Source: JAIBJN01 sp035762005
GTDB lineage: Bacteria; Actinomycetota; Thermoleophilia; Gaiellales; Gaiellaceae
Length of the DNA stretch: 64,000 bases
Reading direction: 5' to 3'
NCBI GenBank assembly: GCA_035762005.1
Contig: DASTQA010000048.1
Span: 52,203-116,202 of the forward strand
The notes below the pieces were generated by a model. It ran no database searches, was not told the origin of the DNA, and saw only the letters and a list, made by a program, of their open reading frames with translations. A program made the translations under genes and the position numbers. Below, piece by piece: positions 1-8,698 of the stretch. Numbering within the stretch: position 1 is the first letter of the stretch; each line of letters opens with the position of its first letter.

Positions 1-160
1 GGGGTGTCCCGGCGCCCGCCGGCGCGAGCCCGGCCGCGGGCCTCCCTCCGCTGCGAGCCTCGCGCGGAGAAGCGCGCGCGGGGCGAACGGAACGTGGCGA
101 GAGCGTCCCGGCACCGTCGCGGAACCTCGTGAGGAGCGCCGGCGGCCGGCCCCGGCGGGC
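1..160. other. Non-coding stretch downstream of eno
   Basis: No convincing reading frame, RNA gene or canonical terminator is visible. The stretch is rich in short GC inverted repeats and is cut by the window edge. Confidence 0.4.
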
Positions 161-1432
161 CTAGCGCCCGGCCCGGGGGAACGCCGCCCAGCCCGGGTAC
201 TCGGCGCGGTCGCCGAGCTCCTCCTCGATGCGCAGCAGCTGGTTGTACTTCGCCACCCGGTCGCTGCGGGAGGGTGCGCCCGTCTTGATCTGGCCCACGC
301 CGGTCGCGACGGCGAGGTCGGCGATCGTCGTGTCCTCCGTCTCGCCCGAGCGGTGCGACATCACGGCCGCAAAGCCGTGCGCGCGGGCGAGGTCGATCGC
401 CTCGAGCGTCTCGGTCAGCGTCCCGATCTGGTTCACCTTGACGAGGACTGCGTTCGCGGCGCCCTCCTCGATCCCGCGCCGAAGCCGGTCGACGTTCGTG
501 ACGAAGAGGTCGTCACCGACGAGCTGGACGCGCCCGCCCAGCCGCTCGGTCAGCGAGCGCCAGCCGGCCCAGTCGTCCTCCGCGAGCCCGTCCTCGATCG
601 AGACGACGGGGTAGCGGGAGCAGAGGTCATCCCACATGGCGGTCATGCCATCGGCGTCGAGCTCCCGGCCCTCGAGGCGGTAGCGTCCGTCCGCGAAGAG
701 CTCGGTCGTGGCCGGGTCGAGGGCGATCCCGACCCGCTCGGTGTGGCCCGCCCGCTCGGCCGCCTCGAGGACGACCGCGATCGCCTCCTCGCTGGAGCCG
801 AGGTCCGGCGCGAACCCTCCCTCGTCCCCCACCGCGGTCGCGAGCCCGCGCTCGTGGAGGAGCTCCTTGAGCCGGTGGAACGTCTCCGTGCCGATCCGCA
901 GGGCCTCCGCGAACGTCGGCGCGCCGGCGGGCACGACCATGAACTCCTGCAGGTCGAGCGAGTTCTGGGCATGGGCGCCGCCGTTGACGACGTTCAGCAT
1001 CGGCACCGGGAGGACGCGCGCCTCCTCGCCGCCGAGCCAGCGGTAGAGCGGCACGCCGGCCTCCGCCGCGGCCGCGCGCGCGGCGGCGAGCGAGCAGCCG
1101 AGCAGCGCGTTGGCGCCGAGGCGCGACTTGTCCCTCGTGCCGTCGAGCTCCACGAGCAGGCGGTCGAGGGCGACCTGGTCGTCGGCGGACACGCCCGCGA
1201 GCGCGGGCCCGAGCTCGCGCTCGACCGCCTCGACCGCGCGCAGCACGCCCTTGCCGAGGTAGGCGCCGGAGTCGCCGTCGCGAAGCTCGACCGCCTCGAA
1301 CCTCCCGGTGGACGCGCCCGACGGCACCGCCGCGCGGCCGAACGCGCCCGAGTCGAGGGTGACGTCGACCTCGACCGTCGGATTGCCCCGGGAGTCGAGG
1401 ATCTGCCGGGCGTGGACGTGGGTCACCTTCAC
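161..1432 (-). CDS. eno: Enolase
   Basis: Converts 2-phosphoglycerate to phosphoenolpyruvate in glycolysis; cytosolic. The 423-residue protein is of normal family length and carries the family signatures: VGDEGGFAPD at 201-210, the catalytic-lysine segment KVNQIGTLTE at about 332-341, and SHRSGE at 359-364. The start is GTG, and it overlaps the TGA of mazG (GTGA). It is preceded by a strong AAGGAGG Shine-Dalgarno, so it is translationally coupled to mazG. It is the last gene of a minus-strand run mfd-ppiC-mazG-eno. Identity is certain. Confidence 0.98.
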   Translation of the reverse strand: MKVTHVHARQILDSRGNPTVEVDVTLDSGAFGRAAVPSGASTGRFEAVELRDGDSGAYLGKGVLRAVEAVERELGPALAGVSADDQVALDRLLVELDGTRDKSRLGANALLGCSLAAARAAAAEAGVPLYRWLGGEEARVLPVPMLNVVNGGAHAQNSLDLQEFMVVPAGAPTFAEALRIGTETFHRLKELLHERGLATAVGDEGGFAPDLGSSEEAIAVVLEAAERAGHTERVGIALDPATTELFADGRYRLEGRELDADGMTAMWDDLCSRYPVVSIEDGLAEDDWAGWRSLTERLGGRVQLVGDDLFVTNVDRLRRGIEEGAANAVLVKVNQIGTLTETLEAIDLARAHGFAAVMSHRSGETEDTTIADLAVATGVGQIKTGAPSRSDRVAKYNQLLRIEEELGDRAEYPGWAAFPRAGR

Positions 1433-2235
1433 CTGAGTGCCTCCTTGGCGCGGTCGAAGTAGCCGTCCTGCTCGGCGAGCGGCAGGGAGGTCCAGTCGCG
1501 GCCGTCCTCGCCGGCGAGCACGGCGGCGCGCTCCACCCGCTCGACGAACCGCCGGCTGGCCGCCCTGAGCGCGAGCTCGGGGTCCGTCCCGAGCCGTCGC
1601 GCGACGTTGACGACCGCGAAGAGGACGTCGCCGACCTCGCCGACGACGGCGGCGTCCGGCTCGGTCTCGGGCGCCGCGGGCGGCGCGGCGGCGAGCGCCT
1701 CGCGGAGCTCTGCGAGCTCGTCGGCCAGGTCGGCGAGCGCCCCGGCGGAGTCGGGGTAGTCGAAGCCGGCCGCGGCCGCGCGGCGCTGCACCTTGCGGGC
1801 GTAGAGGAGCGAGGGCAGGGAGGCCGGGACGTCGTGGAAAATCCCCTCGCGCGCCTCCTGCTCGCGCTTGAGCTCCTCCCAGCGGCCCTTGACGGCGGCC
1901 GCGGTCTCGAGCTCCGCCTCGCCGAAGACGTGCGGGTGCCGCCGGACGAGCTTCTCGTGGATGGCGGTCGCCACGGTGGCGAGGTCGCCGGCGTCCCGCT
2001 CCTCGAGGAGCAGGGCGAGGAAGACCGTCTGGAAGAGCAGGTCGCCGAGCTCGTCGACGAGCTTCGCGTCGTCGCCCGCGGCGGCGGCGTCGGCGACCTC
2101 GTAGGCCTCCTCGACGGTGTGCGGCACGATCGTGCGCGTCGTCTGCTCCCGGTCCCAGGGGCAGTCGCGCCGAAGCCGTTCCGCCAGCTCCTGGAGGTCG
2201 GCGAGCGCCCGCTCGACGCCGTCGCCGCCGCCCAC
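1429..2235 (-). CDS. mazG: MazG-type nucleoside triphosphate pyrophosphohydrolase
   Basis: Hydrolyses NTPs, probably non-canonical ones, to NMP and pyrophosphate (house-cleaning). Two MazG repeats are visible. The first has the metal-binding pattern EEAYE followed by ELGDLL; the second, in the C-terminal half, has EVGDVLFAVVNVAR. The GTG at 2235, five bases after the stop of the parvulin gene, gives 268 residues. A longer frame reaching 2292 would run into that gene and lacks homologous sequence. The stop overlaps the eno start by four bases. The start choice is inferred from gene packing. Confidence 0.9.
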   Translation of the reverse strand: MGGGDGVERALADLQELAERLRRDCPWDREQTTRTIVPHTVEEAYEVADAAAAGDDAKLVDELGDLLFQTVFLALLLEERDAGDLATVATAIHEKLVRRHPHVFGEAELETAAAVKGRWEELKREQEAREGIFHDVPASLPSLLYARKVQRRAAAAGFDYPDSAGALADLADELAELREALAAAPPAAPETEPDAAVVGEVGDVLFAVVNVARRLGTDPELALRAASRRFVERVERAAVLAGEDGRDWTSLPLAEQDGYFDRAKEALR

Positions 2236-2239
2236 GGAG

Positions 2240-3319
2240 CTACTCGGTCTCTGTGGGCGTCCCGGTCTCCGTCTGGGAGCCGGTGTCCGCACCGCCCGTG
2301 TCGCCGGCGCCCGTCGACGTCTCCGGCAGGGGCTGCGGCTCGTAGCCGGGGGCGTAGACGACCTCGTCCTCGAAGCGGGTGCGAAGCTCCTCGACCCACT
2401 CGTTGATGCGCGCGTTGCGCTTCTGCTCGAGGAGCTGCTCGCGGATCTGCTCCTCCACCTGCTCGAGCTCCTGGGCGGACTTCGGCTTCACGGCCGAGGT
2501 GGCCTCGATGATGTGCCAGCCGAACTGCGTCTTCACGGGCCGGGAGACCTCCCCGGTCTCGAGCTCGAACGCGGTCTCGTCGAACTCGGGGACGGTCGCG
2601 CCCTGCTGGGCGGTGAACCGGCCGCCGTCCTCCTTCGAGGCGGTGTCCTGCGAGAACCTCCGCGCGAGGGCCGCGAAGTTGGCGCCGTTCTGGATCTGCC
2701 GGTAGAGGTCGTCCGCGCGGGCCTTCTGCTTCACGAGGATGTGCCGCACCTCGCGGGAGGCCGGGGTCTCGAACTGGGCCTGGTTCTCCTCGTAGTAGGC
2801 GCGGACGTCCTCGTCGGTCACCTGCACGTCCTTCGTGACCTCCTCGAAGATCCGCTCGGAGAGGACACGGGTGCGCGTGTCGGTCCGCACCTGCGCGTCG
2901 GTGAGGCCCTGCTTCTCGAGCTCCGCCTCGTACCGCTCCTCGTCCCCCTCGAAGAACTGCTCCTTCAGCTCGGTGAGGCGCGTCTCCACGTCCTCGTCCG
3001 ACACCTCGACGCCGAGCTCCTCGGCCGCGATCTCGAACTCCGCCTGCTCGACGAGGCTGCGGACGATCGCGCTCCGGAGCTGGGCGAACTCCGGCGTGCC
3101 GGCCGCCGGGAACTCCTGCTCGCGCGCCTCGTACGTCTTCTCCGCCTGCGCGAGCAGCCGGTCGTACTCCGCCTTCGTGATCTCGCGCTCGCCGACGAGC
3201 GCGATCGCGCCCTCGGGGACCTCGGCCGAGTCCTCGTCGTCGTCGCCGCCGCAGCCGGCGGCCGCGAGGCCGAGCGCGAGCGCAGCGAGGACGGCGATGA
3301 GTCGAGTCAAAAGAGGCAT
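2240..3319 (-). CDS. SurA/PrsA-like peptidyl-prolyl isomerase lipoprotein
   Basis: Extracytoplasmic foldase of the parvulin (PpiC) family. The first 23 residues form a lipoprotein signal ending in LAAAGC, so the protein should be lipid-anchored at Cys23. An acidic linker follows, then a SurA-N-like helical region, then a parvulin domain in the second half starting at REVRHILVKQ and ending near QFGWHIIEA. The last 40 residues are a T/G/E-rich tail. ATG 3319 was chosen because it begins directly at the signal peptide; the frame is open further upstream. It lies between mfd and mazG on the same strand. The substrate is unknown. Confidence 0.9.
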   Translation of the reverse strand: MPLLTRLIAVLAALALGLAAAGCGGDDDEDSAEVPEGAIALVGEREITKAEYDRLLAQAEKTYEAREQEFPAAGTPEFAQLRSAIVRSLVEQAEFEIAAEELGVEVSDEDVETRLTELKEQFFEGDEERYEAELEKQGLTDAQVRTDTRTRVLSERIFEEVTKDVQVTDEDVRAYYEENQAQFETPASREVRHILVKQKARADDLYRQIQNGANFAALARRFSQDTASKEDGGRFTAQQGATVPEFDETAFELETGEVSRPVKTQFGWHIIEATSAVKPKSAQELEQVEEQIREQLLEQKRNARINEWVEELRTRFEDEVVYAPGYEPQPLPETSTGAGDTGGADTGSQTETGTPTETE

Positions 3320-3332
3320 CTGGGCCGTGCGG

Positions 3333-6300
3333 CTAGGCCGAAAGCCGTAGGTCGAGAATAGCATCGGCGAGCCGGAGGGCTCCCCCGAAGCCGTCCGTCC
3401 GCTGCTGGAGCTCTCGCTTCGCGCTCGAGTACACCGCCGTGGGCGCCGAGGTGCGCAGCTCGCGGAGCTCGGCCGAGCCGAGCACGAGCGGCCCGACGAC
3501 CGCGCGCCCGCCCCGGAAGACGAGGTAGTCCGCCCCGATCCGCGCGAGCTTGAGCTTCGCCTCCTGGATGGCGAAGAGGCTCTCGACGGGCTCGGGCAGC
3601 GGGCCGAAGCGGTCCTCGACGGCCGCGCGGAGCTCGCGGAGCTCGTCCTCCGACTCCGAGAGCGCGAGCCGGCGGTGGAGGTCGATCTTCTGCGCTTCCC
3701 CGGGGACGAAGTCGGAGGGGACGTACGCGTCCACGCGTGCGTCCACCCGCACCGGCCGGGTCACCGCACGGCGCGTCCCGGTCAGCTCGGCCACCGCCTC
3801 GCCGAGGAGCTCGACGTAGAGCTCGAAGCCGACCGCCGCGACGTGGCCCGACTGCTCGGCGCCGAGCAGGTCGCCCGCCCCGCGGATCTCGAGGTCGCGC
3901 ATGGCGATCGCGAACCCGCTCCCGAGCTCGGTGTGGTCGGCGAGCGTCGCCAGCCGCGCCCGCGCCTCGGGCGTGAGCTCGGCGCCGTCCGGATAGAAGA
4001 GGTAGGCGTGGGCGACGACGTCGCTCCGGCCGACGCGGCCGCGGATCTGGTAGAGCTGGGCGAGCCCGAGGGCGTCGGCGCGCTCGACGATCAGCGTGTT
4101 CGCCTGCGGGATGTCGAGGCCCGACTCGATGATCGTCGTCGAGACGAGGACGTCCGCGTCGCCGGCGAGGAACGTGAGCATGTGGCCCTCGAGCTCGCGC
4201 TCCGGCATCTGGCCGTGGGCGACGATGAAGCGGAGCTCCGGGCAGAGCTGCCGGAGGCGCTCGGCCGCCTCCTCGATCGTCTCCACCCTGTTGTGGAGGT
4301 AGAAGGACTGGCCCTCCCGCTCGGCCTCGCGCAGGAGCGCGGAGCGGACGAGCTCCTCGTCGTACTCGCCCACGTGGGTCCTGATCGGGCGCCGTCCCTG
4401 GGGTGGCGTCTCGATGACCGTGATGTCGCGCAGGCCGGCGAGGGACATGTGCAGCGTGCGCGGGATCGGCGTCGCCGAGAGGGCGAGGACGTCCACCTCC
4501 AGCCGCAGCTGACGTAGGAGCTCCTTCTGGGCGACGCCGAAGCGCTGCTCCTCGTCGACGATCACGAGACCGAGGTCCCCGGGCACGACGTCGCGCGAGA
4601 GGACGCGGTGGGTCCCGATGAGCACGTCCACCTTGCCGGCCGCGAAGTCGGCGAGGATCCGCTTCACCTCGGCCGGCCGGCGGAAGCGGGAGACCATCTC
4701 GACGGTGACCGGCAGGTCGCGGTAGCGCTCGCGGAAGGTGTGCCAGTGCTGCTCCGCGAGGATCGTCGTCGGCGCGAGGAAGAGGACCTGCTTCCCGTTC
4801 GCGACGGCGACGAACGCGGCGCGCACCGCGACCTCCGTCTTGCCGAAGCCGACGTCGCCGGCGAGGAGCCGGTCCATCGGCCTGGGCGACTCGAGGTCCT
4901 CCTTCACGACCTCGATCGCGACGCGCTGGTCGGAGGTCTCCTCGTAGGGGAAGCTCGCCTCGAGCTGCTCCACCAGCTCGGAGTCGGCCTCGTAGGCGAC
5001 GCCTTCGGCGCGCTGGCGCCGCGCGTAGAGGGCGAGCAGCTCGCCGGCGAGCTCGCGGGCGCCCGCGCGCGCGCGGTTCTTGACGTTCTGCCAGGCCTTC
5101 CCCCCGAGCTTCGAGAGGGTGGGCGCGTGCCCGTCGGCGCCGACGTAGCGCGAGACCTTCGCGATCTGCTCGTGCGGGACGTAGAGGCGGTCGTCGCCGC
5201 GGAAGGCGAGGAAGAGGTAGTCGCGCGTGACCCCGGCGACGGTCTTCGTCTCGAAGCCGAGGAGCCGCCCGACGCCGTGGTCCTCGTGGACGACGTGGTC
5301 GCCCGTCCGCAGGTCGGCGAAGCTCTGGAGCGCCCGCCCGACGCGCGCGTCCGCCCGCGGCGGGCGCTTGCGGAAGACCTGCGTGTCGGGGAGCAGGATG
5401 ACCCCGAGGTCGCGGAGCACGAAGCCACGCCGCGCCGGCGAGACGGCGAAGACGAGGCCCGGCTCGTCGGGCAGCTCATCGCCCGGGTCGAGGACGACGG
5501 CATCGAGGCGCCGGAGGAGCCCCTGCGTGCGGAGCGCCTCGCCCCGGTGGGCGAAGGTGACGACGACCCGGTTGCCTCCCTTGACGTAGCCGAGCAGGTC
5601 CCGCTCCGCCTCGGCGAGCCCCCGCGCGGCGACCGCGGGCCGCTGCGCTTCGAACGCGTGACGCTGGCCCGCGGGGAGCTGGGAGACGCGGATCGCCCCG
5701 CCGAGGTCGAGCGTCGCGCCGAGCTCCTCGCGCACGACCTCCTCGACCTCGCCGGGGTCCGAGACGAGGTCGGCGGGCGGCAGCGGCGCGACGAGGTCCG
5801 CGGGAACGGCCGGGCCCTGCTCGGGCTCCTCCCCGGGGAGCGCCGGCTCGCCCGCATCGGCCCGCCGCTCGGCCGCCGGGTAGACGACCGCCTCCTCGAG
5901 CGCATGGAGCGTCCGCTGCGTGAAGGGCGAGAAGGCGCGGAGGGACTCCACCTCGTCCCCGAAGAGCTCGATGCGGACCGGCTCGCGCCCCGTCGAGGGG
6001 AAGACGTCGACGATCCCGCCGCGGACGGCGAACTGGCCACGCTCCTCGGCCTGCACGACCCGCTCGTAGCCGGCGAGGGCCAGGCGCTCCGCGAGGCCGT
6101 CGACCCCGGGCTCCTCGCCGGGGCGGACGACGATCGGCTCGGAGCGCGCCCGCTCCGGCGGGATCCCCTCCGCCGCCCCGACGGCCGAGGCGCAGACGAG
6201 GCCGCCCGCGGCGAGGACCTCGAGGGCGCGGGCGCGCTCGCCGACGAGGTGCGGCGGCGGCTCGAGGCCGCTGCCCCAGCGGACGCCGCGCGAGGCGAAG

Positions 6301-6554
6301 AGGCCGACGCTCTCCTCGCCGAGGAACCAGGCCGCCCCCTCGGCCGCGTCGCGCGCCTCGCCGTCGCCGGGGAGGACGCAGACGAGCGGGCCGCCGCGCG
6401 CGAGGTGCAGCGCGGCGAGGAAGAGTGGCAGGATCGGCTCGGAGACACGGGTGTCGGCCGGATCGGCGAGGAGCTCGCGCAGGCGCTCGCTCTCGGCCAG
6501 CGCGCGGGCGATCGGCGCGAGGGCGGGCGCGTGGGTGCGGGTCGAGCGGTCCAT
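3333..6554 (-). CDS. mfd: Transcription-repair coupling factor
   Basis: ATP-dependent translocase that removes RNA polymerase stalled at lesions and recruits UvrA. The N-terminal third matches the UvrB-like part. It is followed by the RNAP-interacting domain (HEDHGVGRLLG region) and a RecG-like motor with Walker A GDVGFGKTEV and the DEEQ box, and then a TRCF C-terminal domain. ATG 6554 gives 1073 residues, typical for Mfd; the frame stays open to 6662 but that extension overlaps the divergent gene. A TACGAT -10 hexamer lies at 6594-6589 on the minus strand. A perfect 18-bp palindrome (6563-6580) sits between that hexamer and the start codon. Confidence 0.97.
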   Translation of the reverse strand: MDRSTRTHAPALAPIARALAESERLRELLADPADTRVSEPILPLFLAALHLARGGPLVCVLPGDGEARDAAEGAAWFLGEESVGLFASRGVRWGSGLEPPPHLVGERARALEVLAAGGLVCASAVGAAEGIPPERARSEPIVVRPGEEPGVDGLAERLALAGYERVVQAEERGQFAVRGGIVDVFPSTGREPVRIELFGDEVESLRAFSPFTQRTLHALEEAVVYPAAERRADAGEPALPGEEPEQGPAVPADLVAPLPPADLVSDPGEVEEVVREELGATLDLGGAIRVSQLPAGQRHAFEAQRPAVAARGLAEAERDLLGYVKGGNRVVVTFAHRGEALRTQGLLRRLDAVVLDPGDELPDEPGLVFAVSPARRGFVLRDLGVILLPDTQVFRKRPPRADARVGRALQSFADLRTGDHVVHEDHGVGRLLGFETKTVAGVTRDYLFLAFRGDDRLYVPHEQIAKVSRYVGADGHAPTLSKLGGKAWQNVKNRARAGARELAGELLALYARRQRAEGVAYEADSELVEQLEASFPYEETSDQRVAIEVVKEDLESPRPMDRLLAGDVGFGKTEVAVRAAFVAVANGKQVLFLAPTTILAEQHWHTFRERYRDLPVTVEMVSRFRRPAEVKRILADFAAGKVDVLIGTHRVLSRDVVPGDLGLVIVDEEQRFGVAQKELLRQLRLEVDVLALSATPIPRTLHMSLAGLRDITVIETPPQGRRPIRTHVGEYDEELVRSALLREAEREGQSFYLHNRVETIEEAAERLRQLCPELRFIVAHGQMPERELEGHMLTFLAGDADVLVSTTIIESGLDIPQANTLIVERADALGLAQLYQIRGRVGRSDVVAHAYLFYPDGAELTPEARARLATLADHTELGSGFAIAMRDLEIRGAGDLLGAEQSGHVAAVGFELYVELLGEAVAELTGTRRAVTRPVRVDARVDAYVPSDFVPGEAQKIDLHRRLALSESEDELRELRAAVEDRFGPLPEPVESLFAIQEAKLKLARIGADYLVFRGGRAVVGPLVLGSAELRELRTSAPTAVYSSAKRELQQRTDGFGGALRLADAILDLRLSA

Positions 6555-6562
6555 GACGAGGA

Positions 6563-6580
6563 GCGGAACCGCGGTTCCGC
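6563..6580. promoter_or_regulatory. 18-bp perfect palindrome, LexA-box-like, in the mfd leader
   Basis: The sequence GCGGAACCGCGGTTCCGC is a perfect palindrome with a GAAC-N4-GTTC core. That is the core of the LexA/DinR operator known in Firmicutes and Actinobacteria (CGAACN4GTTCG), with one flanking mismatch per half. It lies just downstream of the predicted mfd transcription start. LexA binding is inference. Confidence 0.45.
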
Positions 6581-6588
6581 CGCAGCGA

Positions 6589-6624
6589 ATCGTAGCCAGC
6601 GGCCGGAGACCGTACGATTCCGCC
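6589..6624. promoter_or_regulatory. Divergent promoters of mfd and the 82-residue gene
   Basis: On the minus strand TACGAT occupies 6594-6589, placing the mfd start of transcription near 6582. On the plus strand TACGAT at 6613-6618 is followed after six bases by GTG 6625. The upstream element of each promoter would overlap the other. Confidence 0.55.
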
Positions 6625-6873
6625 GTGGCCGGAGAGCTTCGCCCCATCGGGACGCGACCCACGCTCGTCGCCTCGTTCGAGCCGCCGGGGGCCGACGAGG
6701 CGTTTCGGCGCTGGCGCGACGAGCACGCCGCGGCCCTGGCGGAGGTGCCGGCCGAGGCGCTCCGCGTCGAGTACGGGCGGGCGCCGGCGGGGGGACTCTT
6801 CGTGCGGGTACGGATCGACGAGGCGCAGCTCCCGGCCGCCCGGGCCGGCCGGCCGCCGCTCGGGCGCGGCTAA
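6625..6873 (+). CDS. Hypothetical 82-residue protein
   Basis: Small soluble protein of unknown function, divergent from mfd. It begins LRPIGTRPTLVASFEP and contains an amphipathic helix (EAFRRWRDEHAAALAEV), then a short strand region with GLFVRVRIDE. The start GTG 6625 is set by TACGAT exactly six bases upstream, so the message would be leaderless. The frame extends upstream to 6451 only as antisense to mfd. No family was recognised. Confidence 0.6.
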   Translation: MAGELRPIGTRPTLVASFEPPGADEAFRRWRDEHAAALAEVPAEALRVEYGRAPAGGLFVRVRIDEAQLPAARAGRPPLGRG

Positions 6874-7344
6874 GGTCGCGGGCCCGATCTGCCGAAGGAG
6901 GAGCCAGCCTCGCGCCGGGCCGCTACGGCGCGCGGGCCCCTCTGCGGCGGGTCGCTCGTCACCGGGCGGCCCGCCTCGTTTCTCCACTCCGCCCTCCGGG
7001 GCCACCCCGTGCCTCCACCCGCTTCGAGCGTAGCGACGAAGTGCGCGCGTGTGGCGCGCGCTCCGTGACGACACGCGCACGAGGCGGAGAAGAAACGCCC
7101 CTTGGGGGGTGGAAACCGCCGCCACGACCAGGCGAACGATGCCCACGAGCCCGCCGGGGTCGAGCTCCGGGCATGCGGTCCCCGCGGCGGCTGCGCCCGC
7201 GACGAGGGGTGGAGCCCTCGGCCGCAGCGGCGCGCTGCGGCCGCGTCGACGGCCACGCGGCGTCGGGTGGGTGGGGAAGGCGTCGGGCGCGGCAGCTGCA
7301 GCGGCGGCTCGCCGCCGTCGCCGTGCGCTCCCGGCGGACGGGCG
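6874..7344. other. 471-bp region without a gene
   Basis: Reading frames here look like low-complexity Arg/Pro/Ala translations without codon structure. The stretch holds one copy of a dispersed repeat (6998-7059) and lies between the 82-residue gene and the stop of pth. Confidence 0.5.
6998..7059 (+). repeat. Dispersed intergenic repeat, copy A
   Basis: The first 35 bases (6998-7032, beginning GGGGCCACCCCG) are identical to 60873-60907. The following 27 bases are similar and both copies end in GTGGCGCGC. Both copies lie outside genes. Confidence 0.7.
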
Positions 7345-7947
7345 CTACGGCCGCTCGTTGAAGCGCCGCTGCGCCTCCTCGAGGCCGTCCCGGGCGATCG
7401 TCTCGACCGCGTCCGCGGCGCGCGCCACGAGCTCCTCGACGTCGACCTCGGCCGCGAAGTCGGAGAGTACGAAGTCCGCGACGGGCCGCGGGTCGCCGCG
7501 CCCGGGCCGGCCGACGCCGACGCGCAGGCGCAGGAACTCCTGCGTCTTCAGGTGCCGCGCGAGCGAGCGGAGGCCGTTGTGCCCTGCGAGGCCGCCGCCG
7601 GCCCGCGCCTGCAGCCGGCCCGGCTCGAGGTCGACCTCATCGTGGACGACGAGCAGCCCCTCGGGCTCGACCTTGAAGAAGCGCGCGGCCGCCGCGACCG
7701 AGCGGCCCGACTCGTTCACGTACGTCTGCGGCTTCAAGAGGGCCGCGCGGGCGCCGTCGACGCGCACCTCAGCGAGCTCGGCGGAGAACTTCGACCGGAA
7801 CGAGCCCCCGTGCCGCCGGGCCAGCTCGTCGCAGACCATGAAGCCGACGTTGTGCCGGTGGCCCGCGTACTCCCGGCCCGGATTGCCGAGGCCGGCCACG
7901 AGCACGTCCAGCGACGAGGCGGGCTCGCCCCGGCGGAAGAGCCGCAC
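7345..7947 (-). CDS. pth: Peptidyl-tRNA hydrolase
   Basis: Recycles peptidyl-tRNA that drops off ribosomes. The 200-residue protein has the Pth landmarks: GLGNPGREYAGHRHNVGF near residues 19-36 with the catalytic His, KPQTYVNESG, VVHDEVDLEPG, and GGGLAGHNGLRS. The start is GTG, 12 bases after the stop of rplY, the usual rplY(ctc)-pth pairing. An eight-residue basic N-terminal extension precedes the fold. Confidence 0.97.
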   Translation of the reverse strand: MRLFRRGEPASSLDVLVAGLGNPGREYAGHRHNVGFMVCDELARRHGGSFRSKFSAELAEVRVDGARAALLKPQTYVNESGRSVAAAARFFKVEPEGLLVVHDEVDLEPGRLQARAGGGLAGHNGLRSLARHLKTQEFLRLRVGVGRPGRGDPRPVADFVLSDFAAEVDVEELVARAADAVETIARDGLEEAQRRFNERP

Positions 7948-7959
7948 GGCGAGGAGTTC

Positions 7960-8664
7960 CTAGCCCTCGGTGGTCTCGCCGCCGGCGCCCGCGTCGGCCT
8001 CGGCCTCGGCAGGCTCCTCGGCGGCCCCTTCCGGCGCCTCCTCGGGAGGCAGCTCGCCCTCTTCGAGGGCCTCCTCGAGCTCCTCGGGCTCCTCCTCGAC
8101 CCTGGGCGCCGAGACGTTCGCGACGACCGCCTCTGGGGTGTCCAGGTAGGTCACGCCATCCTGCGCGGGCAGGTCGCCCACGCGCAGGCTGTCGCCGATC
8201 GCCATGCCCGAGATGTCCAGCTCCAGGTGGTCGGGAATCTCCATCGGGAGCGCCTCGACGGTGACCTCGCGGGTCACGAGCGTGAGGACGCCGCCCTCCT
8301 TGACCCCCGGCGACTCACCGACGAGCTCGACCGCGACCTGGGCCTGGATGGGCTGGTCCAGCCGCACCTCGTGGAGGTCGATGTGGAGGAGGCGGGTGCG
8401 CACCGGGTCGAGCTGGTAGTCCTTGAGCACGGCGTGGTGCGCCGTCTTCTGGCCGTCGAAGACGACGTCGAGGATCGCGTGGAGCCCGTGATCGCCGGTG
8501 AGCACGCGCCGGAGCTCGCGCTCGGGGACGCTGAAGGGATGCGCCGTCTTCCCGCTTCCGTAGAGCACGCCGGGCACCATCCCGCCGGCACGCAGGCGGC
8601 GCGAGGCGGCGCTCCCGCGCTCCTCCCGCGGAGTGACTCCCAGCTTGACTCGCTCGCCGGCCAT
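7960..8664 (-). CDS. rplY: 50S ribosomal protein L25/general stress protein Ctc
   Basis: Binds 5S rRNA. The N-terminal L25 domain (about 95 residues, with GMVPGVLYG) is followed by the TL5-type C-terminal beta domain, and then an unusually acidic tail of about 45 residues rich in E, A and P. At 234 residues it belongs to the long TL5/Ctc type rather than the short enterobacterial L25. ATG 8664 was chosen: it starts the fold, and TAGACT lies 11 bases upstream, predicting a very short leader. It is followed by pth. Confidence 0.95.
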   Translation of the reverse strand: MAGERVKLGVTPREERGSAASRRLRAGGMVPGVLYGSGKTAHPFSVPERELRRVLTGDHGLHAILDVVFDGQKTAHHAVLKDYQLDPVRTRLLHIDLHEVRLDQPIQAQVAVELVGESPGVKEGGVLTLVTREVTVEALPMEIPDHLELDISGMAIGDSLRVGDLPAQDGVTYLDTPEAVVANVSAPRVEEEPEELEEALEEGELPPEEAPEGAAEEPAEAEADAGAGGETTEG

Positions 8665-8698
8665 CTCGGCCGGCAAGTCTAGCGAAGGCCGCCGGGGC

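Noticed and set aside
6870..7256. 128-codon minus-strand frame in the 6.9-7.3 kb gap
   Set aside because: Arg/Ala/Pro-rich with no domain. Part of its translation reappears at 60.8 kb only because both frames cross the same dispersed repeat.
4608..7361. 917-codon plus-strand open frame opposite mfd
   Set aside because: It is the antisense of mfd: low-complexity Arg/Asp/Glu/Ala sequence without motifs. High GC makes long antisense frames common here; the same applies opposite clpB, dnaK, glmU, the rRNA methyltransferase and others.
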